Shown: positions 1 to 13,431 of the stretch, piece after piece
Layout of the letters: each line of letters starts with the position of its first letter
Numbering within the stretch: position 1 is the first letter of the stretch
DNA from: CAVSJO01 sp963728445
GTDB lineage: Bacteria; Gemmatimonadota; Gemmatimonadetes; Longimicrobiales; RSA9
Assembly (NCBI GenBank): GCA_963728445.1
Contig: CAVSJO010000005.1
Location: 1-64,000 of the forward strand
Length of the DNA stretch: 64,000 nt
Direction of reading: 5' to 3'
Position numbers and translations under genes: made by a program
The notes under the pieces: generated by a model
Databases searched by the model: none
What the model was told of the DNA's origin: nothing
Seen by the model: only the letters and a program-made list of their open reading frames with translations

Positions 1-69
1 CCTGGCCCAGCCCCCGGTCGAGGCGGTAGCGGTCCGAGAGGGCGGCGGCGAGGCGGTCGGGGGCGTCAC

Positions 70-73
<4 letters not shown>
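1..73 (-). CDS. Ser/Thr protein kinase, N-terminal fragment (runs off left edge)
   Basis: Reading leftwards from an ATG at 73, the fragment encodes M-S-D followed by APDRLAAALSDRYRLDRGLG. This is the same N-terminal signature that opens every kinase-propeller receptor to its right, ending just as the glycine loop begins. The ATG overlaps the TGA of the upstream kinase (70-72) as ATGA, so it continues the same coupled series. Only about 24 residues are visible. The kinase identity is secure by homology to its neighbours, but the sensor half lies outside the window. Confidence 0.8.
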
Positions 74-2666
<2,593 letters not shown>

Positions 2667-2670
<4 letters not shown>

Positions 2671-5351
2671 TTCCCGTTCTCCATCGCCCGCTCGACCTCG
2701 ACGCGCCAGTTGAAGATCACGTTCAGGTCGGACGCGTCGTCGCCGGCGCTCGTAACCATCAGGAACCGCGTACCATCCGGGGTCACGTCGTAGGCGCGAT
2801 GGTAGGGATCCTGCACGAGGCCGGGGAGCGTGAACAGCAGCTTGGGCGTCCCATGCGTGAAGTGCGCGCCGAGGGTCACGGGCGTCGCGAACATCTCGCC
2901 GCGCTGGCCGCGGAAGAAGAGCTCGGTGCCGTCGCGGCTCCAGAGAGGTTCGATGCCACCTCCCACCGAAATCGCGATTCGCGCCGAATCCGCATGGGGG
3001 AAGGGGCGGACGTAGACCTCCGCGACTCCTGACGCCTCCGAGACGTACGCGAGCCAGCGTCCGTCGGGTGAGAGTCTCATCGCGTAGTGGTCGACGCGCG
3101 ACGGGAGGAGCACGCGCGGCTCGGCGTCCCTGCCGGCCTCCGCGACGAGGAGATGGCGGCTGTCGATCCCGGCGCCGAAGGTGCGGAAGAGCAGAAAGCG
3201 CCCGCGTGGGCCAAACTGGACTTCGTCCAGCTCGGGCAGATTCGGCATGACAGGGCGCTCGTCGCCGCTTCCATCGGCCCGACGGATGAATGCGCTGCGC
3301 ACCCCGTTCACCGTGGCGAGGTATGCCACGCGTCGCCCGTCCGGCGACCAATCCGGGCGATCTGCCCTTTCTGGATCCGAGGTGAGCCGGGTGAACGCAC
3401 CCGTCGGGAGCTGCTTCACCCACAGTTGCGTCGCCCCGGCGTCCTGCCGGGCCACGACGAACTGGGTGCCATCCGGGGACAGCACCGGATCCTGGTACGC
3501 GCCGGTCAGGTTCGTGTCCACCGGCGTGATTTCGCCGGCCCGGTCCACCCAGACGGGTCCGCCGATGCCGCCGGCCTGGCGTTCGTAGACAAGGACACCG
3601 GTCGACGACACCGAGAACTGCACCGAGCCGTTCGTGTTATCGGTCTGAACGCCCTGCAGAACGGGGATCGGGGGGCTCGTGAGACGGGCCACCGCGGCGT
3701 CGAAGCGCGCGGCGTGGATGTGGCCGTCCGGTGACCCGATCGCCAGAACTCCGGGCGCCACGTAGCGCGCGGTGGTACCGGGCGTGAGGTCGGTAACGCC
3801 CCTCGTCGCCACATCGACCACGGCGATCCGTGACGCACCAAGCGATCCCCGGTAGACCATGGTCAGAACCTTCTGGCTTCCCGGGAGCACCTCCGGAAAA
3901 GCGAATTGGGCGCCGCCCGAAGCCGAGTCCGGCCGGGCGATCGGCGTCACCGGACCGCCCGTCGCGGCCACGGAGGCGAGGCCGGCGCCGTAAACGAAGT
4001 AGATCCGACCGTCGTCCCCCCACGAACCGCCGCCGTAGTACTGGAGAGAATCGCGAACGACCGTGCGAATCGCGCCGCCATTGAAGCGCACGACGCGGAG
4101 CTGCGCACTCGCTCCTCTGCCGGTGAAGAATCCGATCGATTCTCCGTCCGGGGAGAAGAAGGGATCGCCGGCCCCCTCGGTTCCCGTCAACGGGTGGGCC
4201 GCGTCCTCGCCGAGCTCGCGGACCCACAGCTGGGTGACTCCGCCCTTCTGGCCCACGAACGCGATACGCCGCCCAGATCGTGAGATCGCCAGCCGCAGCG
4301 TCAGGATCTGGGGGACGGTGACGCTGTCCGGCAGCTCCAGTGTGGCGTGCACGACGTCGGAGGGGGCGACGCTGCCGGGATCGCCACCGCGCCCGCCGAT
4401 CATCCATCCGGCCGCCAGCGCCACGACCACGGCGGTGGCGGCCACGGCGAGCACGGCGAGCGGGCGGCCGGCGGGCACGGCGGCGAACGATCGCGCGGCG
4501 GTCACCTGAGTCGCGAAACCAGGATCGTTCAGGGCGTCCGCGAAGGCCTTCGCGCTCCCGAATCGGTCGGCGGGAAGCTTCTCCAGCGCCTTCGCGACGG
4601 CGGCCGCGACGTTCGGCGGTACCGCCTTGCGCACCTTCGTGACCGGCGCCGCCTCCTCCGTCACGATCTTCATGATGATCTGCTGCGCAGAGCTGCCGAC
4701 GTGTGGTGGGTCGCCCGTCAGCATCTCGTACAGGACGCTCGCCAGCGAGTAGACGTCGCTTCGCCCGGTGAGGTCCTTTTCCGCCGTCGCCTGCTCGGGC
4801 GACATGTAGTGCGGCGTCCCGAGGCTGAGCCCCGTCTCCGTCATGCGCCCGCCGGCGGCCGCCGAAACCGCCAGCGCGATGCCGAAGTCCGCCACCATGG
4901 GCCGGCCGTCGTGCAGCAGGATGTTCTCGGGCTTGATGTCGCGGTGGACCACGCCGTGGCGGTGCGCGTAATCCAGCGCGTCGGCCACCTCGCGCGTGAT
5001 CCGCACCGCCTCGTCCACGCCGAGCTGCGTCTCCCGGTTCAGCTTGTCGCGCAGCGTCTCGCCCTCGACGTAGGGCATGACGTAGAACAGGAAGCCGTCG
5101 GCGGTGCCGGAGTCGAAGAGCGGCAGGATGTGGGGGTGCTGGAGCGATGCCGTCGTCTTGATCTCGGTCAGGAAGCGGTCGGCACCGAGCACGGCGGCGA
5201 GCTCCGGCTTGAGCACCTTGATGGCGACGTCGCGCTCGTGTCTCAGATCGCGCGCCAGATACACCGTGGCCATGCCGCCGGCGCCGAGCTCGCGCTCGAT
5301 GCGGTAACGGTCCGCAAGGGCGGCCGCGAGGCGGTCGGGCACGTCATCCAA
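2667..5351 (-). CDS. Membrane Ser/Thr protein kinase with PD40/TolB-like propeller (receptor 2, type B)
   Basis: A receptor kinase of 894 residues. The kinase domain has loop GAGGMA at 23-28, K45, catalytic D138 in HRDIKPEN, DFG at 155-157 and SPEQ. A membrane helix lies near 297-316. The external propeller has clear PD40 blades (DPFFSPDGESIGFFTG, RPDWSPDGRRVAYL, MRLSPDGRWLAYVSE) and ends in an F-N-W-R-V-E-V tail. The start is TTG at 5351, chosen because it gives the family N-terminus and has GAGGA 9 nt upstream; an in-frame GTG three codons in is the alternative. The propeller is nearly identical to that of 10725-13406, so the two are recent duplicates. It lies 20 nt downstream of the preceding kinase gene. 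Confidence 0.9.
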
Positions 5352-5371
5352 GGGTGCTCGTCCTCATCGGC

Positions 5372-8038
5372 TCATCGACCTCCGGAGGGGTGCATTTGCG
5401 CGGCCAGCTCGCTGCCCCATCCGTAGACGATGTCGTACTCCGGGGTCCGGACACTCCGGACCATCAGTAGCCGGGTGCCGTCCGGCGAAACGTCGTAGTT
5501 GGCGTGTGGGCCCGGGGCGAAGGCGTAGGTGTCGGCAAAGAGGTCGGTGCGACCGGTGACGGTGAATCCGCCGGCGGTGCTCACGGATGCGGCGACGACG
5601 TGGCGACCGTCGCGGTAGAAGATCCGCTTCCCGTCCCGCGCCCACACGGGCTCGGCGCCGCCCGAGACCGAGACCTGCACCTGGCCGCCGGGGCCCGGAA
5701 ACGGTTGCACCACGACCTGCGACGTTCCCGATGCGTCGGTCACGAAGGCCACCCAATGCCCGTCGGGGGAGACGCGCGGCTGCGCTTCCACGAATCGCGT
5801 CGCCGCAACGGGCTGGGACGCCGTGTCGCCCTCGAGCGCCCGATACATGATGTCGGCCTGGGTCACCCCCCCATCGTCCACCTGATACACGAGGGTCCTG
5901 CCGTCCGGTGTGATCACGCCCTCGAAGAAGCCGTGCGACTCGGCCGCCTGCAACGGCGTCGCGGGCGAGCTCTGGTCGGCTGGCTGCCACCAGATCGCCG
6001 TCGGGCCGCTGCGATCCGAGCGATAGAGCACGCGACGCCCATCGGGGGTCCACTCGGGGCGATCGTTCTGGGTGCCGGAGTTGGTGATCCGGGTCGGCGT
6101 ACGCGACGCGGGGTCGTAGAGCAGGATGTCCGAGCGTCCTTCGGTCCCCACCGCCACGGCGATGCGCTTCCCGTCGGGAGAGAGCCGAGGAAAGGCGTAG
6201 GCTTCGGGCTTGGACAGGACCGGCGTGAACGGACCGCTCGGCTCCACCCAACCCAGCGTCCCTTCCCGGGTTGCTGGCTCGTACACGAGGGTCCCGGTAG
6301 GAGACAGGTCCGCGGTGGCGGCTGCAGCCAGCGTCGTGGCGACGAGGGGCCCGAGCGCCACCGGCGTGCCGGTCGCCCTTCCGCCGTCGAGATCGAAGGG
6401 AACGCCCATCAGGGCGCCGGAGGGCAGGACGTAGACGAGGGTCCCGTCCACGTAGCCGAGCACGTCCAGGAGCGTCATGTCGAATCGTCGGACTGCTCCC
6501 GTCTCCAGCGTCACCTCGGCCAGACGGGTCTCGGCCAACCCCTCCACCGGCGTAATAGTGAACAGCGCCGTCTTTCCGTCCGGCAGCGCGAGCGGCTGCC
6601 GGTAGAATTCAACTGTGGTGGAGTCCACGCTAGCCAGCAACCGCGACGAGCCGCCGTCCTCCGGAAACACGACGAGGCCGGGCGCGGCGGCGACGATGAT
6701 CCGACCGGACGCGCTCCACGATATCCCGATGGAAGGGGCCCCGGCGTCTCCGACCTGCACCGGTGTGCCACCGGTGGTCGGGACCTTCCGGACCGTGGTG
6801 CCGACGAAGTAGGCGATCCACTTGCCGTCGGGCGAAAAGCAGGGCTGCTGCGCTCCGTCCGTTCCGGCGATCACGTGGGCATCGCGCTCGCTGAGCGGCC
6901 GAACGTACAGCCGCGACGTACCCGTCGAATCGGAAAGCGCATAGGCGACCGCGCTTCCGTCGGGGGAGACGGCCACGTTCGTGCCGAGGCCTGCGTTGGT
7001 GATGAGCATCGTCGACGGCAACGGGATCTTGAGCCGCACCACGGGGCGCGGCGCCTCGCGGTGCGCGGCACGCCACTGCGACACCGCGAGTCCGGCGATG
7101 GCCACCAGCGCCGCCGCCAGGCCGAGGACGAGCGGGTGACGGGTCAACCTGCGGACGGTCACTGCACTGCTCGACGTTGCCCCCGCTGCCACCCCGGTGG
7201 AGAAGTGCGGATCGGCGAGTGCGTCCGCGAACGCCCGCGCGCTGTCGAACCGGTCCGCCGGCAGCTTCTCCAGCGCCTTCGCCACGGCCGCCGCCACGTT
7301 CGGCGGCACCGACTTCCGTACCTTCGTGACCGGCGCCGCCTCCTCCGTCACGATCTTCATGATGATCTGCTGCGCCGAGGAGCCCGTGTGCGGCGGATCG
7401 CCCGTCAGCATCTCGTAGAGCACGCTCGCCAGCGAGTAGACGTCGCTTCGACCGGTGAGGTCCTTCTCCGCCGTCGCCTGCTCCGGGCTCATGTAGTGCG
7501 GCGTGCCGAGACTGAGGCCCGTCTCCGTCATGCGCCCGCCGGCAGCGGCTGAAACGGCCAGCGCGATGCCGAAGTCCGCCACCATCGGCCGGCCGTCGTG
7601 CAGCAGGATGTTCTCGGGCTTGATGTCGCGGTGGACGACGCCGTGGCGGTGCGCGTAGTCCAGCGCGTCCGCCACCTCCCGGGTGATCTTCACCGCCTCG
7701 TCGACGCCGAGCTGCGTCTCGCGGTTCAGCTTATCGCGGAGCGTCTCGCCTTCGACGTACGGCATGACGTAGAACAGGAAGCCGTCGGCGGTGCCGGAGT
7801 CGAAGAGGGGAAGGATGTGCGGGTGCTGGAGCTGGGCGGTGGTGGTGATCTCCTGCACGAACCGGTCGGCGCCGAGGACGGCGGCGAGCTCGGGCTTGAG
7901 CACCTTGATGGCGACCTGGCGGTGGTGGCGCAGGTCCTCGGCCAGGTAGACGGTGGCCATGCCGCCCGCGCCGAGCTCCCGCTCGATCCGGTAGCGGTCG
8001 GCGAGGGCGCAGGCGAGACGCTCCGCGGTCCCGCTCAC
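5372..8038 (-). CDS. Membrane Ser/Thr protein kinase with PD40/TolB-like propeller (receptor 3, type A)
   Basis: A receptor kinase of 888 residues. The kinase domain is complete (GAGGMA loop, K45, D138, DFG 155-157), with a membrane helix near 303-322 (LVLGLAAALVAIAGLAV) and a propeller of PD40 blades such as QPCFSPDGKWIAYFVG, RPEWTPDGRRVLYRSD and NYDVSPDGTRLLMVRS. The GTG start at 8038 overlaps the upstream stop as GTGA. The whole protein, sensor included, is a close paralogue of 20604-23267. The C-terminus reads YDIVYGWGSEL, a variant of the aromatic tail seen in its neighbours. The kinase call is certain from its motifs; the stimulus and substrates cannot be read from sequence. Confidence 0.9.
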   Translation of the reverse strand: MSGTAERLACALADRYRIERELGAGGMATVYLAEDLRHHRQVAIKVLKPELAAVLGADRFVQEITTTAQLQHPHILPLFDSGTADGFLFYVMPYVEGETLRDKLNRETQLGVDEAVKITREVADALDYAHRHGVVHRDIKPENILLHDGRPMVADFGIALAVSAAAGGRMTETGLSLGTPHYMSPEQATAEKDLTGRSDVYSLASVLYEMLTGDPPHTGSSAQQIIMKIVTEEAAPVTKVRKSVPPNVAAAVAKALEKLPADRFDSARAFADALADPHFSTGVAAGATSSSAVTVRRLTRHPLVLGLAAALVAIAGLAVSQWRAAHREAPRPVVRLKIPLPSTMLITNAGLGTNVAVSPDGSAVAYALSDSTGTSRLYVRPLSERDAHVIAGTDGAQQPCFSPDGKWIAYFVGTTVRKVPTTGGTPVQVGDAGAPSIGISWSASGRIIVAAAPGLVVFPEDGGSSRLLASVDSTTVEFYRQPLALPDGKTALFTITPVEGLAETRLAEVTLETGAVRRFDMTLLDVLGYVDGTLVYVLPSGALMGVPFDLDGGRATGTPVALGPLVATTLAAAATADLSPTGTLVYEPATREGTLGWVEPSGPFTPVLSKPEAYAFPRLSPDGKRIAVAVGTEGRSDILLYDPASRTPTRITNSGTQNDRPEWTPDGRRVLYRSDRSGPTAIWWQPADQSSPATPLQAAESHGFFEGVITPDGRTLVYQVDDGGVTQADIMYRALEGDTASQPVAATRFVEAQPRVSPDGHWVAFVTDASGTSQVVVQPFPGPGGQVQVSVSGGAEPVWARDGKRIFYRDGRHVVAASVSTAGGFTVTGRTDLFADTYAFAPGPHANYDVSPDGTRLLMVRSVRTPEYDIVYGWGSELAAQMHPSGGR

Positions 8039-10728
8039 GGGTTCCCCACCCCCTTCAGCTTCGCCCGCAGATCCGGCAGCCAGTTGCGCACGAGCACGAG
8101 CCTGGGCGCTGAGGCGGCATGCGACCCCGCGGACGCGACGGGCCGGACCATCACGAACCGACGGTCATCGGGCGTGAGCGCGTAGACGTGGCTCTGGAAG
8201 TTGGCCGCGTACCCGCGCGCGTCGAAAAGCCGGTGGTGGGTTCCCGCGGAGAAGGTGGAGCCAGTGGTGACGTCGACGGCGATCATCTCCCCGGCACCGT
8301 TCCTGTAGAAGAGCTGGCGCCCGTCGTGCGACCACTCGGGCTCCGTGCCGCCGTCGCTGGAGATCGGCCACAGCCCGTCCCCCGCGGCCGGGAACGGGCA
8401 CACGTAGATTTCCATCCGCCCCGAGGACGAAGACGAGTAGGCGAGCCAGCGGCCGTCGGGCGAGAGGGCAGGACTGTACTCCTGGGCACCCGTCGCGGCC
8501 AGGGGCACCGGCGTGGTGTCGCCGCTCGTGCGCACGGCCAGGATGTCCCCATTGCCCGCGTCTCCGTCGCTCGTCCGGTAGACGATCCAGCGCCCGTCGG
8601 GCGACCACAGCCCCTCCCAGACATTACGCGTCTCGGCCATTGGCACGGGCACGGGCCGCCCGCCGCCATCTGCGCCGCGCACCCAGAGGCGGGCACCGGC
8701 GCTCCCCGAGGCGTAGGCCACTCTGTGGCCGTCGGGCGACCACGCCGGCCGGATGTTGGTCCCCGGCCCCTGGGAGGTGAGACGCGTCGTGGGCCCGGCC
8801 CGCACCGGCACAACCACGAGGTCTGCCCGGCCCGTCGTGCTGTCCCTCACGCTGAGGGCGATCTTCGAGCCGTCCGGTGACAGCGCCAGGCCACCCGGTG
8901 CCGCCACCGGCGCGCTCCAGCCACTGTCGAGTGGTACCACCTCCGACCCATCGCGGGACACCGCGACCACCTCGGAAGCCCCTTCGGTCGTCGTCCCGCC
9001 GCGGACGTACAGCATGGTGCCATCCCGGCCGAGGGCGACGTCGCCGACGCCGGCCAGGAGCGACACCGACGGGCCGGCCAACGCGAGCTTGTCCCGGCCG
9101 AAGGTGGCCGCGTAGAGCCCTCCGTCGGTGCGGGCGTAGATCAGGTTCCCGCCCGGCACGACCCAGGCTCCCTTGGCTCCCTGGACGAGCGTGCGCACCG
9201 CACCGGTCGAGACGTCGACGACGATTGCGCTCGTGCCCCGCGGGCCTCCGCCCACCGCCGTCATGATCGCGGCGGATCCGGGTACCGGCGCGATGTGCTT
9301 GTAGATGAGGGCTCCGCCCAGCGAGTCGGTCACGAGCGTCGTCGCACCACCGTCCGCGGAGGTGCGGAAGAGCCGGAAGCCCGAGCGACCGCCGAAGACG
9401 ATCGTGCCGTCGTCCAGCCACGCCGTGCCGTAGCCCGCCGCAGAGTCCGACATCGCGACGGGTGAACCTCCACCGCGCGCCACCCGCATGAGCCTGAGGT
9501 CCGCGTAGACGATCCATCGGCCGTCCGGCGAGAACGACGGCCCCGGCTCGAAGCCGCCGGCCTGGTGTGTCAGCTCGGCGAGGGGGCGCGGATCGAGCTC
9601 TCCGCGCTCCTTGATCCACAGCTTCGGACCGCCCACTGTGTCCGTGTAGACGATGGCCGAGCCATCCGGAGCGATCGCCGCGCCCCCTGCGATCATGCCG
9701 GGCAGCGTCGGGCCCAGGACGACGCTCTCGCGGGAGGCGGGAGCCGGCGCCGGACCCGGCCGGAGCCATCCCCAGAGCACCGCGCCGAGCAGGACGGCCG
9801 CCGCACCGGCCAACGGAATCGCGGCGCGCTCCCGCCACGTCGCACGCGATGCCGCCGGCCCGGCACCGGCCATTCCCATCGCCCCGTGCCGGAACGCCGG
9901 ATCCGCCAGCGCGTCCGCGAACGCCCTCGCACTGTCGAACCGGTCCGCGGGCAGCTTCTCCAGCCCCTTCGCCACCGCGGCCGCCACGTTGGGCGGCACG
10001 CTCTTGCGAAGCCTCGTGACCGGCGCCGCCTCCTCGGTCACGATCTTCATGATGATCTGCTGGGCGGAGGAGCCCGTGTGCGGCGGGTCGCCGGTCAGCA
10101 TCTCGTACAGCACGCTGGCCAGCGAGTAGACATCCGAGCGCCCCGTGATGTCCGTCTCGGCCGTCGCCTGCTCCGGGCTCATGTAGTGCGGCGTGCCCAG
10201 GCTGAGCCCCGTCTCCGTCATGCGCCCGCCGGCCGCCGCGCTCACCGCCAGCGCGATGCCGAAGTCCGCCACCATCGGCCGCCCGGCGTGGATCAGGATG
10301 TTCTCGGGCTTGATGTCCCGGTGGACCACGCCGTGATCGTGGGCGTACTCCAGCGCGTCGGCCACCTCCGAGGCCAGGTCCACCGCCTCCTGCACGGGGA
10401 GCTGCTTCTCCCGGTTCAGACGGTCCCGCAGCGACTCGCCCTCCACGTAGGGCATCACGTAGTACAGGAAGCCGTCGGCGGCTCCGGAGTCGAACAGCGG
10501 CAGGATGTTCGGGTGCTGGAGCGACGCGGTGGTCTTGATCTCCTGGATGAAGCGGTCCGCGCCCAGGACCGCGGCCAGCTCGGGCTTGAGCACCTTGATC
10601 GCAACCTTGCGGTCGTGCTTGAGGTCCTCGGCCAGGTAGACCGTGGCCATGCCGCCCTCACCGAGCCCGCGTTCGATGCGGTAGCGGTCGGCCAGGGCGG
10701 CGACGAGACGGTCGGGAGCTCCCGTCAT
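8035..10728 (-). CDS. Membrane Ser/Thr protein kinase with PD40/TolB-like propeller (receptor 4)
   Basis: A receptor kinase of 897 residues starting at ATG 10728 (MTGAPDRL), which overlaps the upstream TGA as ATGA. Glycine loop GEGGMA, K45, HRDIKPEN with D138, DFG 155-157 and SPEQ are all present. A membrane helix lies near 306-324, then a propeller with seven recognisable PD40 blades (GPSFSPDGRWIVYADL, RPAWSPDGHRVAYASG, SPALSPDGRWLAYSSS and others), ending in VRNWLPDL. The kinase half is closest to that of receptor 1 (70-2670), down to the same bases around the start codon, but the sensor half is different. The frame stays open 579 codons upstream of the start; that extension is a shadow of the neighbouring kinase gene and was rejected. 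Confidence 0.9.
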   Translation of the reverse strand: MTGAPDRLVAALADRYRIERGLGEGGMATVYLAEDLKHDRKVAIKVLKPELAAVLGADRFIQEIKTTASLQHPNILPLFDSGAADGFLYYVMPYVEGESLRDRLNREKQLPVQEAVDLASEVADALEYAHDHGVVHRDIKPENILIHAGRPMVADFGIALAVSAAAGGRMTETGLSLGTPHYMSPEQATAETDITGRSDVYSLASVLYEMLTGDPPHTGSSAQQIIMKIVTEEAAPVTRLRKSVPPNVAAAVAKGLEKLPADRFDSARAFADALADPAFRHGAMGMAGAGPAASRATWRERAAIPLAGAAAVLLGAVLWGWLRPGPAPAPASRESVVLGPTLPGMIAGGAAIAPDGSAIVYTDTVGGPKLWIKERGELDPRPLAELTHQAGGFEPGPSFSPDGRWIVYADLRLMRVARGGGSPVAMSDSAAGYGTAWLDDGTIVFGGRSGFRLFRTSADGGATTLVTDSLGGALIYKHIAPVPGSAAIMTAVGGGPRGTSAIVVDVSTGAVRTLVQGAKGAWVVPGGNLIYARTDGGLYAATFGRDKLALAGPSVSLLAGVGDVALGRDGTMLYVRGGTTTEGASEVVAVSRDGSEVVPLDSGWSAPVAAPGGLALSPDGSKIALSVRDSTTGRADLVVVPVRAGPTTRLTSQGPGTNIRPAWSPDGHRVAYASGSAGARLWVRGADGGGRPVPVPMAETRNVWEGLWSPDGRWIVYRTSDGDAGNGDILAVRTSGDTTPVPLAATGAQEYSPALSPDGRWLAYSSSSSGRMEIYVCPFPAAGDGLWPISSDGGTEPEWSHDGRQLFYRNGAGEMIAVDVTTGSTFSAGTHHRLFDARGYAANFQSHVYALTPDDRRFVMVRPVASAGSHAASAPRLVLVRNWLPDLRAKLKGVGNP

Positions 10729-13406
10729 CGGCCGTCCTCCGTCACCCGCTCGACCTCGACGCGCCAGTTGAAGATCACGTTCAGGTCGGCCGCGTCGTCG
10801 CCGGCGCTCGCGACCATCAGGAACCGCTTGTCGTCCGGGGTCACGTCGTAGGCGCGATGGTAGGGGTCCTGCACGAGGCCGGGGCGCGTGAACAACAGCT
10901 TCGGCGTCCCGTGCGTGAAGTGCGCGCCGAGGGTCACGGGCGTCGCGAACATCTCGCCGCGCTGGCCGCGGAAGAAGAGCTCGGTGCCGTCGCGGCTCCA
11001 GAGAGGTTCGATGCCGCCTCCCACCGATATCGCGATCCGCGCCGAATCGACGTTGGGGAACGGGCGGACATAGACCTCGGCGACCCCGGATTCCTCCGAG
11101 ACGTACGCGAGCCAGCGTCCGTCGGGCGAGAGTCTCATCGCGTAGTGGTCGACCCGCGGCGGTAGGAGCAGCCGTGGCACGGTGTCCCTGCCGGCCTCCG
11201 CGACGAGGAGATGGCGGCTGTCGATTCCGGCACCGAAGGTACGGAAGAGCAGAAAGCGCCCGCGTGGGCCGAACTCGACTTCGTCCAGCTCGGGCAGATT
11301 CGGCATGACAGGACGCTCGTCGCCGCTTCCGTCGGCCCGTCGGATGAATGCGCTGCGCACCCCGTTCACTCTGCCGAGGTATGCCACGCGCCGCCCGTCC
11401 GGCGACCATTCCGGGCGATCCGCGCTTTCCGGATCCGAGGTGAGTCGGGTGAACGCGCCCGTGGAGAGCTGCTTCACCCACAGTTGCGTTGCCCCGGCCT
11501 CCTGCCGGGACACGACGAACTGGCTGCCGTCCGGGGACAGCGCCGGATTCTGGTACGCGCCGGTCAGGTTCGCGTCCACCGGCGTGATGTCGCCGGCCCG
11601 GTTCACCCAGACGGGTCCGCCGATGCCGCCGGCCTGGCGCTCGTAGACCAGGACACCGGTGGACGACACCGAGAACTGCACCGAGCCGTTCGTGATATCG
11701 GTCTGAACGCCCTGCAGGACGGGGATCGGGGGGCTGGTGAGACGGGCCGCCGCGGCGTCGAAGCGCGCGGCGAGGATGCGGCCGTCGGGCAGCCCGATCG
11801 CCAGATATCCCGGCGCCACGTAGCGCGCGACGGTCCCGGGAGTGAGCTCGGTGACGCCCCTCGTCGCCACATCGACCACGCCGATCCGTGACGCGCCGAG
11901 CGATCCCCGGTAGACCATGATCAGAACCTTCCGGCTTCCGGGGAGCACCTCCGGAAAGCCGTACTGGAAGGCGCCCGATCCCGAGTCCGGCCGCGCGATG
12001 GTCGTCACAGGCCCCCCCGTGGCGGCCACGGAGGCGAGGCCGGCGCCGTATACGAAGTAGATCCGACCGTCGTCCCCCCACGAACCACCGCCGTAGTACT
12101 GGAGAGAATCGCGAACGACCGTGCGAACCGCGCCGCCGTTGAAACGCACCACGCGGAGCTGGGCGCGCGCTCCCCTGCCGGTGAAGAATCCGATCGATTC
12201 TCCGTCCGGGGAGAAGAAGGGATCGCCGGCCCCCTCGGTGCCCGCCACCGGGTGCGCCGCGTCCTCGCCGAGCTCGCGGACCCATAGCTGCACGACGCCG
12301 CCCTTCTGGCCCGCGAATGCGATGCGCCGTCCCGACCGTGAGATCGCCAGCCGCATCGTCAGGAGCTGGGGGACGGTGACGCCGTCCGCCAGCCCCACTT
12401 TGGCGTGTACGACGTCCGACGGGGCGACGCTGCCCGGATCGCCGCCGCGCCCGCCGAACATCCATCCGGCCGCCAGCGCCACGACCACGGCGGCGGCGGC
12501 CACCGCGAGCAGGACGCGCGGTCGGGCGGCGGGCCCGGCGGCGGATGTTTGGGCGGCGTTCGCCTTCGCCGCGAAACCGGGATCGTTCAGGGCGTCGGCG
12601 AAGGCCCTGGCGGAGTCGAAGCGGTCCGCCGGCAGCTTCTCCAGCCCCTTCGCCACCGCCGCCGCCACGTTCGGCGGCACCGACTTCCGTACCTTCGTGA
12701 CGGGCGCCGCCTCCTCCGTCACGATCTTCATGATGATCTGCTGCGCCGAGCTGCCCGTGTGCGGCGGATCGCCCGTCAGCATCTCGTAGAGCACGCTCGC
12801 CAGCGAATAGACGTCGCTGCGCCCGGTGAGGTCCTTCTCCGCCGTCGCCTGCTCCGGGCTCATGTAGTGCGGCGTGCCGAGACTGAGCCCCGTCTCCGTC
12901 ATGCGCCCGCCGGCGGCCGCGGAGACCGCCAGCGCGATGCCGAAGTCGGCCACCATCGGCCGCCCGTCGTGCAGCAGGATGTTCTCGGGCTTGATGTCGC
13001 GGTGGACCACGCCGTGGCGGTGCGCGTAATCCAGCGCGTCCGCCACCTCCCGGGTGATCCGAACGGCCTCGTCGACGCCGAGCTGCGTCTCCCGGTTCAG
13101 CCTGTCGCGCAGCGTCTCGCCTTCGATGTAGGGCATGACGTAGAACAGGAAGCCGTCGGCGGTGCCGGAGTCGAAGAGGGGAAGGATGTTGGGATGCTGG
13201 AGGCTGGCCGTCGTCTTGATCTCGCTCACGAAGCGATCGGCGCCGAGCACGGCCGCAAGCTCGGGCTTCAGCACCTTGATGGCGACGTCGCGCTCGTGTT
13301 TCAGATCGCGCGCGAGATACACCGTCGCCATGCCGCCCGCGCCGAGCTCGCGCTCGATGCGGTAGCGGTCCGCCAGGGCTGTGGCAAGGCGCTCGGGGGC
13401 AGTCAT
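10725..13406 (-). CDS. Membrane Ser/Thr protein kinase with PD40/TolB-like propeller (receptor 5, type B)
   Basis: A receptor kinase of 893 residues. ATG at 13406 (MTAPERLATALADRYRIER) is preferred over an ATG 27 codons upstream, because the extra residues are Arg-rich, overlap the previous gene and are absent from all paralogues. Kinase motifs are complete (K44, D137, DFG 154-156), with a membrane helix near 300-318 and a propeller almost identical to that of 2667-5351. It ends in the same F-N-W-R-V-E-V tail. It sits 25 nt after the upstream stop, one of the few non-overlapping junctions in the series, with only a weak GGAA ribosome-binding site. Confidence 0.9.
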   Translation of the reverse strand: MTAPERLATALADRYRIERELGAGGMATVYLARDLKHERDVAIKVLKPELAAVLGADRFVSEIKTTASLQHPNILPLFDSGTADGFLFYVMPYIEGETLRDRLNRETQLGVDEAVRITREVADALDYAHRHGVVHRDIKPENILLHDGRPMVADFGIALAVSAAAGGRMTETGLSLGTPHYMSPEQATAEKDLTGRSDVYSLASVLYEMLTGDPPHTGSSAQQIIMKIVTEEAAPVTKVRKSVPPNVAAAVAKGLEKLPADRFDSARAFADALNDPGFAAKANAAQTSAAGPAARPRVLLAVAAAAVVVALAAGWMFGGRGGDPGSVAPSDVVHAKVGLADGVTVPQLLTMRLAISRSGRRIAFAGQKGGVVQLWVRELGEDAAHPVAGTEGAGDPFFSPDGESIGFFTGRGARAQLRVVRFNGGAVRTVVRDSLQYYGGGSWGDDGRIYFVYGAGLASVAATGGPVTTIARPDSGSGAFQYGFPEVLPGSRKVLIMVYRGSLGASRIGVVDVATRGVTELTPGTVARYVAPGYLAIGLPDGRILAARFDAAAARLTSPPIPVLQGVQTDITNGSVQFSVSSTGVLVYERQAGGIGGPVWVNRAGDITPVDANLTGAYQNPALSPDGSQFVVSRQEAGATQLWVKQLSTGAFTRLTSDPESADRPEWSPDGRRVAYLGRVNGVRSAFIRRADGSGDERPVMPNLPELDEVEFGPRGRFLLFRTFGAGIDSRHLLVAEAGRDTVPRLLLPPRVDHYAMRLSPDGRWLAYVSEESGVAEVYVRPFPNVDSARIAISVGGGIEPLWSRDGTELFFRGQRGEMFATPVTLGAHFTHGTPKLLFTRPGLVQDPYHRAYDVTPDDKRFLMVASAGDDAADLNVIFNWRVEVERVTEDGR

Positions 13407-13431
13407 TGCGCGCGTTCCGCGACGTCGAGGA

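Noticed and set aside
2671..3423. Upstream extension of receptor 1 in the same frame
   Set aside because: The extra 251 codons overlap the coding part of the next kinase in another frame, and the GTG at 2670 gives the family N-terminus.
10729..12465. Upstream extension of receptor 4 in the same frame
   Set aside because: The extra 579 codons are the same shadow of a type B receptor; they look conserved between the two places only because the real genes are duplicates.
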